Virus record (IMG/VR): IMGVR_UViG_3300023170_000067
Span: 1-39,671 of that record
Strand: one strand, 5' to 3'
Length of the DNA stretch: 39,671 nt
Source: a virus
Within the stretch, counting starts at the first letter, position 1; every line of letters starts with the position of its first letter. This document shows, in pieces, positions 11,889 to 20,687 of the stretch. The notes beneath the pieces were generated by a model. That model searched no databases. It was not told where the DNA came from and saw only the letters and a list, made by a program, of their open reading frames with translations. A program made the position numbers and the translations under genes.

Positions 11889-12242
11889 ATGACAACATCA
11901 ATAAAAACACAAGGACAAAATTTAGTAATGTATCAAGGAGCTACATTTGAGCAAACATTTGTCGCAAAAGATAAAAATAGTTTAAACGTATCTTTATCTG
12001 CAGGAACTTGCATATCTCAAATGAGAAAAAATTACAGCACATCTAATTCTTCTCATATTTTAACATTTTCCACAACAATTAATGACAGTGCTGTGACTAT
12101 TTCAGCATCTGCTAGTGATACTACAAATATGGAACCTGGTTTATATTTTTATGATGTTGAATTTAGGCAATCCGATAATGTAACTGTTGAAAAAATTGTA
12201 AATGGTATGGTAAATGTTATTGGGGAATCAACAAAAATTTAA
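11889..12242 (+). CDS. Small beta-rich protein, possibly Ig-like or tail-associated
   Basis: The protein has 117 residues. After a short lead it reads LVMYQGATFEQTFVAKDKN, a pattern (hydrophobic, Q-G-A-T-F, then a polar strand) that I associate with small phage proteins whose N-terminal domain is an Ig-like sandwich, such as those with BppU-type N-termini. That assignment is tentative. A later strand LYFYDVEFRQSDNVTVEKIV and a closing GMVNVIGESTKI complete an apparently single domain. There is no signal peptide or membrane segment. It is encoded against the late operon between gp14 and gp15, driven by its own TATAAATA, and its stop overlaps the gp14 stop in TTAA (12239-12242). It may be a virion decoration protein or a recently acquired gene. 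Confidence 0.85.
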   Translation: MTTSIKTQGQNLVMYQGATFEQTFVAKDKNSLNVSLSAGTCISQMRKNYSTSNSSHILTFSTTINDSAVTISASASDTTNMEPGLYFYDVEFRQSDNVTVEKIVNGMVNVIGESTKI

Positions 12243-14755
12243 TAATTTGTTTCACTGAATGGATTTGTTTCTGAAAAATCTATGATAGAATCAGCTTCTT
12301 TTTCTATAGTATCATTTGTCGCCAGTTCATCATTAATAAAATTTTGTTCATCGGTTTGATCATAAACTCTTACAGAATTTCCATCAGAAGTTTTTATGAA
12401 TTCATTATCATTAAAAGACCCTCCAGAATTGATTATTTTTATAGTAGTGGAATCTTTAAATGAAACTTCTCCTTTTAGTCCAGAATCATTGCCTATAACT
12501 ATATCTCCCTTTAATATATTTGTTTTTGGGGCATCAATAGTTAATGTTGGGGGCGAAGAATATCCATAACCAGAATTGTCTATATTAATTAGTTTTAAAG
12601 ATCCATTAGCATACATTTCGGTTGTAAAAGATGCTTTATAATCTTGAGCTAATCCAGTCGGATTTGAAATTGTCACGGTTGGATTAGTATAATAAAATTT
12701 ACCTGAATTTACAATGTTTATTTTATCTACTATACCTCTACTGCTATTATATGAAGAAGTTGCCGTGGCATTGATATTTTCAAAATCATTATAATTTCCT
12801 GTGGGATCTGAAATTGTTATGGTGGGGACTGAATTATAAAAATTTCCACCATAGTCAATATTAATTGATTGTAAGATTCCATCAGATATAACAGGAGACA
12901 TAATTGCTTTAAAATCATTACTCGTTCCTGTCGGAGAATCTATTGATATCAATGGAACTGATGAATACATTTCTCCATTTTCCGTCAAAGATATAGAAGT
13001 AATGATTCCGTTTTCTACTGTTGCAGTAGCAACTGCCTCCTTTTTTTCAAAACCTTCATAATTAATTTTGTAAGAATCATCGATATCAATTATATAATCT
13101 CTAGAAGTTGTTGGCGTATTTAAAGAATTGAAATTAGTACCATTATAATAGATATCATCTACAATGAATCCTTTTGAACCTGAATTTTTTAAAATGATTC
13201 CGCCATTTCCTGTAAATGAATTATAATTGGTAAACCACTCATCGGTCCATACTCCATTAAAAGGTGCCGTGTAATTTACAACTTCATTCGAATCGATTAT
13301 TATTTTTAGATAAGTTAAATTAAAACCACTTCTACTTTTTATGAACTGTAAGAAATGCCAATTTCCATCAAGTATATCTGTTGCAGGACAAGATGGATAA
13401 TGATATAATTGATTAGCAGAATCATAAGTTGTAAATTTTATCTCTCCATTTGTGTTCAATATTGATATTACACTTTGAATCTGATTCTCATTTTTAAATT
13501 CAAATATTGACACATCTGATATACCTGAATTTGTGTGTAAATTTTGATCATATTTGAACCAAAATGAAAAATTTCCTCCATAATTAATATTTGAACTATA
13601 ATCACTTCTAAATTTTCTTAGTATCTGATCATTATTATTAGATTTTGAAAATTGATAAGAATAATTACCAAATTTACTATCTGTTGTCCAATTTGATGGA
13701 ATCTGAATAGTGTCCTGAATTGTCACATTCGGAACATCTTTATAGTACGTACCAGAATTACCTAGAACAATAGAAGAAATATAATTAGTTCCACTGAAAC
13801 TATTTGAAGTCATTATGGCAGAAGCAGTTGCAGTAATAGGATCAGTAGTAGGCGGATTAACAATTATGGTGGGATTATTGTTATAAAAGCTTCCAGGATG
13901 CGTAACGCTAACACTTGAAACTGAGTTAGATATTAATGATGATGTTGCCGTTGCTGTAATCGGATCCCCTGGACTATCTATTATTATTGTAGGATCCTCC
14001 ACATAATATGCGCCAAAATTTGTGATAATAAAGCCGGTCAAACTTCTATTTGAAACTATTGCTGTTGCTGTTGCCGTTGTAGGTGATAAATCAGGATCGG
14101 TAATCGTAACGGTTGGATTATAAAAATATCCACTACCATAATCTAATATATTAATTTTAGAAATTCTATAGTCTGATATGTCCGCAGAAATTATTGCTGT
14201 ATTGCCAATTAGATATTTATATTCTGAAACATAGGAATATTTTTCTTCAATTTGATCGATATCATCAATTCCAGTGTCAATAGTTTGATCATCATATTGA
14301 AATAACTCACAGGTTAAATCATAGATGGGCAATTTACCAAATTGATAAAAAATTGATTCATGCTCAACAAATTTTATTTCATACAATTTTTTATTCAATG
14401 GAAAAAATATTAAATCCCCTTCTTTAGGACGAACATAATCCAGAATTTCTAAATTTTCCCATCTTCTCCTAGCAATTGAAAATGTAACCTGGTCTCTTAT
14501 TTCCAATCCAAATCTAGAAATAAAATCTCCATCTCCTTCAAACCCATCTACCGATTTTACATACATCTCTACTAGAAAAGAACTATTAAATTCTGATATT
14601 GTATCTTCTAAATATAGTTTATCCAAATTAACCAATGTTCTCGGTAAATAATATACATCAATTCCAAAATTTTTGATAGATTCAATAATTAAATCTTGAT
14701 GTAGATTTTGTTCAGGAATATTTTGAAAATGATTGAAATATGGATTCGTTGGCAT
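12239..14755 (-). CDS. 14: Neck protein gp14-like, with a ~600-residue LamG and repeat insertion
   Basis: gp14 forms, with gp13, the neck that closes the filled head and receives the tail. T4 gp14 has 256 residues; this has 838. The gp14 part is residues about 1-180 (NPYFNHFQNIPEQNLHQDLI, IDVYYLPRTLVNLDKLYLED, FISRFGLEIRDQVTFSIARR, RPKEGDLIFFPL, FYQFGKLPIYDLTCELFQYD). It resumes at about 785-838, ending ADSIIDFSETNPFSE. Between them are four beta repeats (about 203-347; e.g. GSGYFYNPTVTITDP), then a LamG/concanavalin-like domain (about 355-545; GGNFSFWFKYDQN, DGNWHFLQFIKS, ILKNSGSKGFIVDDIYYNG), then four more repeats (about 592-745; e.g. GKFYYTNPTVTISNP). The insertion should project from the neck like whiskers and may bind glycans; that is inference. 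It overlaps the gp13 stop by 1 nt. Confidence 0.95.
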   Translation of the reverse strand: MPTNPYFNHFQNIPEQNLHQDLIIESIKNFGIDVYYLPRTLVNLDKLYLEDTISEFNSSFLVEMYVKSVDGFEGDGDFISRFGLEIRDQVTFSIARRRWENLEILDYVRPKEGDLIFFPLNKKLYEIKFVEHESIFYQFGKLPIYDLTCELFQYDDQTIDTGIDDIDQIEEKYSYVSEYKYLIGNTAIISADISDYRISKINILDYGSGYFYNPTVTITDPDLSPTTATATAIVSNRSLTGFIITNFGAYYVEDPTIIIDSPGDPITATATSSLISNSVSSVSVTHPGSFYNNNPTIIVNPPTTDPITATASAIMTSNSFSGTNYISSIVLGNSGTYYKDVPNVTIQDTIQIPSNWTTDSKFGNYSYQFSKSNNNDQILRKFRSDYSSNINYGGNFSFWFKYDQNLHTNSGISDVSIFEFKNENQIQSVISILNTNGEIKFTTYDSANQLYHYPSCPATDILDGNWHFLQFIKSRSGFNLTYLKIIIDSNEVVNYTAPFNGVWTDEWFTNYNSFTGNGGIILKNSGSKGFIVDDIYYNGTNFNSLNTPTTSRDYIIDIDDSYKINYEGFEKKEAVATATVENGIITSISLTENGEMYSSVPLISIDSPTGTSNDFKAIMSPVISDGILQSINIDYGGNFYNSVPTITISDPTGNYNDFENINATATSSYNSSRGIVDKINIVNSGKFYYTNPTVTISNPTGLAQDYKASFTTEMYANGSLKLINIDNSGYGYSSPPTLTIDAPKTNILKGDIVIGNDSGLKGEVSFKDSTTIKIINSGGSFNDNEFIKTSDGNSVRVYDQTDEQNFINDELATNDTIEKEADSIIDFSETNPFSETNY

Positions 14756-15762
14756 TAACCTGGTCCTACCATAAAATCTATTGGTAATTGATATTTAATT
14801 TGAACTTGTTCTTCTATTTCTCGTAGTTCATTTACGGCATCATCGAATAATTGTCTACCATCGAGCGTTACACCTCCTGGCAATGAAACTCCTTGGTATT
14901 TTATTAGATTTGATCCCCATTGTTTTTTAAATAATGCAGTAACATATCTTTTTAAAAACATATCGTTATAAATTTTACCATATAAAGACGGATCAATAAT
15001 TCTATATGCTTCTACAACAATATATTCGCCAATATCTATATCGGAAACCCAATCCATATCCAAATATAATCTGCTTTGATGTCTATTGAATCTTATAGGT
15101 TTTTTACCAACAAAAATATCATTCAATAATTGTATATGCTGCATTGACATTTGGTAATTTATGATAGAAGTTGCCGTTAAATATGGCAATTCATTTAAAT
15201 GAAATTGATATCTAAAGGAAAACATATCACTTGTAGTTTGTCCCCCTCCAGTATCTTGTATGTCAAAAATACTAATAACTCCCGTTATTGAATCGGTCAA
15301 TGGAATGTATTTGTTATCAACATCTCCAAACACTACTGGATTATCAATTGCATCGACAATCGCAGAACTTCCAGATTTTTTACCTATGATAGTTTCACCA
15401 CTTGAGAAACTAGATGACACATTATTATTTGAAATTCCAGTACTATCTTTGTGATTTTTGAATGTTATGAAACTTGAATTCGAAGTTGTTAATGTGGCAG
15501 AAGCATTCGATGTTTGTCCCTCTATAATTTCACCATTTGAAAAATCACCTATGACAGTATTAACAGAAACCGTTGATCCTGTTATTTGATGACGGTGATA
15601 TATTTTTTCAATAGAATCAAAGTGATATTCCTGAAAGTATTGTAAACCCTCGTCTATTCTGTCCTCAAGTTGATCATCATCAACATTAATTTCTATGACC
15701 GGTTTTCCAAGAGTTCTCAGACAATATTGTTTTAATTCTTCTCTAGATAATGGTTGCGACAT
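14755..15762 (-). CDS. 13: Neck protein, gp13-like head completion
   Basis: gp13 is the head-completion protein under the portal that works with gp14. At 335 residues it is close to T4 gp13 (309). The N-terminus LKQYCLRTLGKPVIEINVDD with QLEDRIDEGLQYF is nearly diagnostic. The C-terminal half, with MDWVSDIDIGEYIVVEAYRI, LKRYVTALFKKQWGSNLIKY and LPGGVTLDGRQLFDDA, is also characteristic. Residues about 65-140 hold two copies of a GE-x-I-x-G-x-x-S-G/N-x-x-A module (GEIIEGQTSNASAT and GETIIGKKSGSSAI) that look like a surface insertion. The message reads GGAAATAAATG before the start, a weak ribosome site. It follows the long fibre gene after 17 nt. Confidence 0.96.
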   Translation of the reverse strand: MSQPLSREELKQYCLRTLGKPVIEINVDDDQLEDRIDEGLQYFQEYHFDSIEKIYHRHQITGSTVSVNTVIGDFSNGEIIEGQTSNASATLTTSNSSFITFKNHKDSTGISNNNVSSSFSSGETIIGKKSGSSAIVDAIDNPVVFGDVDNKYIPLTDSITGVISIFDIQDTGGGQTTSDMFSFRYQFHLNELPYLTATSIINYQMSMQHIQLLNDIFVGKKPIRFNRHQSRLYLDMDWVSDIDIGEYIVVEAYRIIDPSLYGKIYNDMFLKRYVTALFKKQWGSNLIKYQGVSLPGGVTLDGRQLFDDAVNELREIEEQVQIKYQLPIDFMVGPG

Positions 15763-15779
15763 TTATTTCCAATTTTAAT

Positions 15780-18700
15780 TTAAGAAATTGTTGGGTTAAA
15801 TAAATTTAAAATGGTACCGGCACTATTATAAATTGGAATTGCACAATCCACTTGATCTCCGGTCGAAGCTTTTGCTGATAATCTAGCTGATATTTTTACA
15901 TTTTTAGTAAACTCGGACATACCATCAAATTTTGACTTATTTGAAGTTACCCATAAACCAGGTGTTTTTACGTTACCCGTTTCATTTATGACACCATTAG
16001 TTCTTATAGTTATTTTTTGACAAGTAATATCACCTGCATTGGTTATATTTCCATAACTTGAACCATCGTAACCAAGTAAATTCAGTGATGTGCCTCTGAT
16101 TCCAGCACCAGATATAGAACCCGTAGTACCTGCTGAAAGACTGGTACCTGTAATTGCTCCTTGTGCGGTTATATAAGAACTAGATGTTATGTACGAACTT
16201 GCAACTATCGAAGTTGCATTCACTCCTTGAAAAGTAGATGTTCCACCAGTAGCATTAAAATAAGTGCCCTCAACATAACCAGTTGCACTATAATTACCTG
16301 CTACGCTTACCGATTGATAAGTCACAGATGCTGCTCTTATATCTCCAGTTACAAATATATCTCCCGATACCGTAAGATCTTGAGTGACGGAGGCATTTCC
16401 AGATATGTAAACATTACCGTTCTCATTAGTAGGCCACGAAACTTTTAATGTACCTCCTGCTATTGAAGATTCACTTCTACTATCAACTGTTAATATTCCA
16501 GTTGATTTTAAATTCTTCTTTGTCCATAAATCTCCGTTGGTAGTTATAGCACCTTCTGAATATGTAGTTCCATCAATAGTTGTACTACTTTTAACATGTA
16601 AATTACCGTCCTTAACTATTAACCCGTTTTTTACATATAATTTATTTTGGATATAATTATTAGCGGTTGTACTTAATACTTCTAGTTTTCCGTTGACAAC
16701 TTTAACACCTGTAGAATTAGTTGTATTTCCTGTTGTTATAACCAATGAATTTGCAGTTATTTCGCCATCAAAAGTTATATTTCCATTTGCTGTAAGTTTA
16801 TTTCCTTTGAAAGTAGCATCTTTATTAACTGTTAAAGTGTCTTTCAATAATGTTTGTTTTTCAACAAAAAGTCTATCATGTATGGTTAAATCTTTTGTAA
16901 TTGTGGTATTTCCGGTAACATACACATTACCCTCATTGTTGGCTTTAACTACTGTTAATGTACCGCTTCCTAGTTTATTGACATTATCAGTCCCTGTGCC
17001 TATAGTTTCAATGTATTTTTGACTATAAAAATGTAAATCAGTTGTTATTTGTTTACCGGCACTTATACTTCCTGTTACAGTTAAATCATCATCACCAATA
17101 ATATCTCCCTGAGATACTCTGAGTGTTCCATTAATTATATCAACATCACCTCGACCAATTGTTAAAGTTCCTGCAATGTAATTATTAACCAGAGGATTAT
17201 CGACCCATAAATATCCTCTAGGTTCTAATTCCTCATGGCCTGCATAAGTATGACCAACCGCATTTGGATTTTCTCCTCTTACGATTAAATTACGATTTAT
17301 AAACAAATCGTCACTACCAATTATGTCACCTTCAGATACATTTATATTACCTATTACTGTAGCGTCTTGTTCAACTCTTAAATTCCTAACATTTAAATCA
17401 GTATTTTGCATATCGAAATCACCGGAACCCTTGATATTTCCTGATATAGTCAAATCACCAAATATTTCAGTATTACCTTTATTATTCAATCTGCCTACTA
17501 TCCAAGTATTACCGTATTTAACTCCAGTATCCGTATATTCTCCAGTCACAGTTAATGCAACACTTTCCAAAACATCATCTTTTATATTAACCAAAGAAAC
17601 AGCATTTTGAGAATATACCAAACCAGAAATATTTACATTTGCCGTAACATCTGTATTACTTCCATTAAACTTTACATTACCGCCTACAGTTAAATTTCCT
17701 CTGGAAAATGTGTTAGAACTAACACTATCAATATATAAATTTGCTCCAAAAAATCTAGTATTTCCGTTAAAATTAGAAGTTCCTTTTACATGCGTATTTG
17801 ATGTAGATGAGCTTACAATTACATTCTGTCCCGTGTGATATAGTTTACCATCGAATGTTACTGTTTTATTAGTAGAATCAAAACGAACATCTCCATCAAA
17901 AAAAGAATCTGTTTTTACATGTAAATCTTTATCGACCGTAAGATGGTCTTTCATCAAAACATTGCTTTTAAAATAAGCAAGAGGATTTACTGTAAAAGGT
18001 CCAGTGTAATCAAATAATGCATTGCCACTTACTACAAAATCACCATCAAAAGTAACTCCTCCTCTCGCATCTAATGGACCTTGTACGAGTAAAGATGTCT
18101 CAAAAGTTGTAGGATGTCCAAATGTAAATTGACCATCCGCTGGATTAGGCCCAGTATCTGTAAATGTTACACTACCATTTGCCAAAGAAATATCACCATC
18201 AATTGTCATATCACCATTTGCCGTAACATGTTTATCAATATGAACATTATGTTTAATTAAAACATTATTGGCAACTGTCATTTTTCCTGGAAATAATAAA
18301 CTATTGTTATATTGATTGAATTCTATACCCCAATATTCTGGTCTACGATTTTTTGCTTCATTTCCAGGACCTGCATCCCATATAATTTGACCCATTCCTA
18401 AATAACTGTATCCTTGTCTTGTTCCTCCTGGATAGGTGGCATATAATGTTGTACCTGATGTGCTGTCTGTAGCATTTTCTCCGATTCCAAAAATAGCATA
18501 TCCATCAGTTCCATGTGCATCCATCAAAAATATAGTAGTATTTCCATTCTGATGAACTACATTTGAATTAATTCTCATCTCATTTCCATTGAAAATCGAA
18601 TTTGCCTCAACACCTAAAGTTCCTCCCACATGCAATGTATGCCATGCTGTACCATCTCCAATTACTTCAATGACTTCGTTGGGTGCCACTGCGGTTGGTT

Positions 18701-20468
18701 CGTTGGTCTGTCTTTTAATTAGAATGGTTTCACCATCTACCAATGATAAATTAACACCTACTTTGCCTAATGATTCCACATTTAAAACTTTACCATCATT
18801 GTTTTCTACAAGAAGTGTATCTCCTAAATTATCAGCATGAGTTCTTACGTAAAGAGATGATCCTAAAGTACCTGCTCCTTCGCTAACTATACTCACCAAA
18901 TTTGAGGTATGATCTGATATGGATCTAACAAATATAGCGGAACCTGATGTTATATTATCTGAAAAAATATCAATAGTGTTTGCTGTTGTATTCTCAGAGT
19001 CAACAAAAATAGAATAATAATTAGAATCAGAATTTATATACAAACCTCTTCCGGATTTTGTATATAAATCCATCAATCTTGTTCCTGAAGCATCTTCATG
19101 ATTCTGATTTAGAACAAATAACTTTCTTGAATCATTAGTTTGATTATCATCATTTAATTCTACAATAGAACCTGTCCAATTAATGGTTGAAGTTCCATAT
19201 CTCATATTAAGTAAAGAACCGGTGGTCAATGTAGTGGTTCTAATATCGATTATATCAGATGTTGATTGATCACCATCAACAACAACTGCAGATCTATTTC
19301 CTTTATCAGCATTAATATAAAGAGCATAAGTATCGTCTAAATTATTCTGATGGATATGTAATTTTCCTTGAATATTTTCAAACGAACCTTGTGTTGCAAT
19401 TTCTAAACTTCCTCCATTATCAGGATAAATTTTTACTGTTTCAGATTGATTAACACCTAATGTTAATTTGTTTGAATCATTACTATATTTTATGAATCCT
19501 TTTGTAGGTGATACAGCATCACCGAACTTTATATGTGAATTTGAAGTGGTATTTGCTAAAAAAGTCATTCCGACAGAAGTATTACCCTCAACTACCAATT
19601 CATCAGAATTGGCATCAACTGTAATTTTTTGAGAATTGACATCCGCAAAATCTCTTCTAATATGCAATCTACCAGAAGATGATACGGGATATCTCAAAGA
19701 TCCTGGACCTGACCATTCCGGAAACTTACCAATACCAACATTAGCGTCATCATTTGATGCAAATATTGCGCTGGTATTAGTTATTAAATAGTAACCTGTG
19801 TTAGCCGTAAAATCTGATGAATGTATTAGTCCTGAGTAAAATTCAGAAGAATCATATTTTCCCCCTAAAACCGTAGCACCTGTAAAATTATGAGTTCCAC
19901 TTTGCACAGTAATTGTTCCATAATAAGTACTATTGATTTTTAGACTAGTTCCATGAATCGTTCCAGCAGTTCCTGTTCCTCCTGAAGGCACATAAGGGTA
20001 AACATTAAGTATCTGCACTTCACCCAAATTTGTTATCACTGCTTCTGTAAAATCTATTTGCGATTGTCCATCCGCTCTTAAATCTTGACCATTTAATAAT
20101 ATTTCACTATCTCTTATTTGAACACTTTGAATGTAAGAATCAGGATTTGAACCGCTTACGGTAGAACCACCTCGAACTTTTATTTGACTAGCGATTCCTA
20201 GAGAAACAACATTTGCATCTGTAAAATCAACAATAGAAGATTGGCCAGTAAATGTTAATTTAACACCAGTGACGGTATTGGCGGATACAGAATTTGAAGA
20301 GATAACATTTATATATGTCGCACCAGTGAAATCTGTTGTAACAATAGCATCGATAGGATCATCATCCGATGATTCTCTCAAAACTTTCAATGCTTTGTTA
20401 GTTTCGTTTCTCCAGTCTTCAAAAGTATTGATTAATTCTACGTCTATTAAAGTTTCAGATATTGCCAT
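15780..20468 (-). CDS. Long tail-fibre-like protein, 1562 residues
   Basis: This is probably a trimeric fibre contacting the host. The N-terminal ~35 residues (VELINTFEDWRNETNKALKV) resemble the attachment head of fibres in other T4-like marine phages. The rest is Gly/Asn/Thr-rich and repetitive, built from irregular units of about 20-30 residues with patterns such as L-T-V-x-G-N and D-G-D-I, expected of a beta-helical shaft. Residues about 270-360 contain LHIRRDF and IKYSNDSNKLTLGVNQSETV, like the knob-preceding domains of fibres. The C-terminus ends in SAKASTGDQVDCAIPIYNSA and a short hydrophobic tail. I see no intramolecular S74 chaperone triad at the end. The start is preceded by CAGGAT overlapping the upstream stop. 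Host-binding assignment is by composition and position, not homology. Confidence 0.88.
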   Translation of the reverse strand: MAISETLIDVELINTFEDWRNETNKALKVLRESSDDDPIDAIVTTDFTGATYINVISSNSVSANTVTGVKLTFTGQSSIVDFTDANVVSLGIASQIKVRGGSTVSGSNPDSYIQSVQIRDSEILLNGQDLRADGQSQIDFTEAVITNLGEVQILNVYPYVPSGGTGTAGTIHGTSLKINSTYYGTITVQSGTHNFTGATVLGGKYDSSEFYSGLIHSSDFTANTGYYLITNTSAIFASNDDANVGIGKFPEWSGPGSLRYPVSSSGRLHIRRDFADVNSQKITVDANSDELVVEGNTSVGMTFLANTTSNSHIKFGDAVSPTKGFIKYSNDSNKLTLGVNQSETVKIYPDNGGSLEIATQGSFENIQGKLHIHQNNLDDTYALYINADKGNRSAVVVDGDQSTSDIIDIRTTTLTTGSLLNMRYGTSTINWTGSIVELNDDNQTNDSRKLFVLNQNHEDASGTRLMDLYTKSGRGLYINSDSNYYSIFVDSENTTANTIDIFSDNITSGSAIFVRSISDHTSNLVSIVSEGAGTLGSSLYVRTHADNLGDTLLVENNDGKVLNVESLGKVGVNLSLVDGETILIKRQTNEPTAVAPNEVIEVIGDGTAWHTLHVGGTLGVEANSIFNGNEMRINSNVVHQNGNTTIFLMDAHGTDGYAIFGIGENATDSTSGTTLYATYPGGTRQGYSYLGMGQIIWDAGPGNEAKNRRPEYWGIEFNQYNNSLLFPGKMTVANNVLIKHNVHIDKHVTANGDMTIDGDISLANGSVTFTDTGPNPADGQFTFGHPTTFETSLLVQGPLDARGGVTFDGDFVVSGNALFDYTGPFTVNPLAYFKSNVLMKDHLTVDKDLHVKTDSFFDGDVRFDSTNKTVTFDGKLYHTGQNVIVSSSTSNTHVKGTSNFNGNTRFFGANLYIDSVSSNTFSRGNLTVGGNVKFNGSNTDVTANVNISGLVYSQNAVSLVNIKDDVLESVALTVTGEYTDTGVKYGNTWIVGRLNNKGNTEIFGDLTISGNIKGSGDFDMQNTDLNVRNLRVEQDATVIGNINVSEGDIIGSDDLFINRNLIVRGENPNAVGHTYAGHEELEPRGYLWVDNPLVNNYIAGTLTIGRGDVDIINGTLRVSQGDIIGDDDLTVTGSISAGKQITTDLHFYSQKYIETIGTGTDNVNKLGSGTLTVVKANNEGNVYVTGNTTITKDLTIHDRLFVEKQTLLKDTLTVNKDATFKGNKLTANGNITFDGEITANSLVITTGNTTNSTGVKVVNGKLEVLSTTANNYIQNKLYVKNGLIVKDGNLHVKSSTTIDGTTYSEGAITTNGDLWTKKNLKSTGILTVDSRSESSIAGGTLKVSWPTNENGNVYISGNASVTQDLTVSGDIFVTGDIRAASVTYQSVSVAGNYSATGYVEGTYFNATGGTSTFQGVNATSIVASSYITSSSYITAQGAITGTSLSAGTTGSISGAGIRGTSLNLLGYDGSSYGNITNAGDITCQKITIRTNGVINETGNVKTPGLWVTSNKSKFDGMSEFTKNVKISARLSAKASTGDQVDCAIPIYNSAGTILNLFNPTIS

Positions 20469-20471
20469 TTC

Positions 20472-20687
20472 TTAATCCTGAGAAATTTTTTCTAATATTT
20501 TTCGCAACATACATTTTAATTCGAATATTTCACTCTTCAAATTATTTATTTCATTCGAATGATTCATTAGCAAATTATTTTGTTTTACTTTATTTCGATG
20601 ATTATCAAGAGTTTTTTTATCATTTCTTATAATCGCATTAGAATACGTATCTTTAAGATACTTTGGATCATCTGTTTTCACAATCAT
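20472..20687 (-). CDS. Small coiled-coil protein, conserved type near tail genes
   Basis: The protein has 71 residues and overlaps the upstream gene as ATGA. The N-terminus VKTDDPKYLKDTYSNAIIRN followed by DKKTLDNHR matches a pattern I know from short genes beside fibre and baseplate genes in T4-like phages: an Asp-rich start, S-x-A-I/V, then a lysine-rich helix. The last 35 residues (SNEINNLKSEIFELKCMLRK) form a regular heptad coiled coil. Its function is unknown. The position between the DUF4815 protein and the fibre suggests a linker, fibre-attachment or assembly factor. Confidence 0.85.
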   Translation of the reverse strand: MIVKTDDPKYLKDTYSNAIIRNDKKTLDNHRNKVKQNNLLMNHSNEINNLKSEIFELKCMLRKILEKISQD

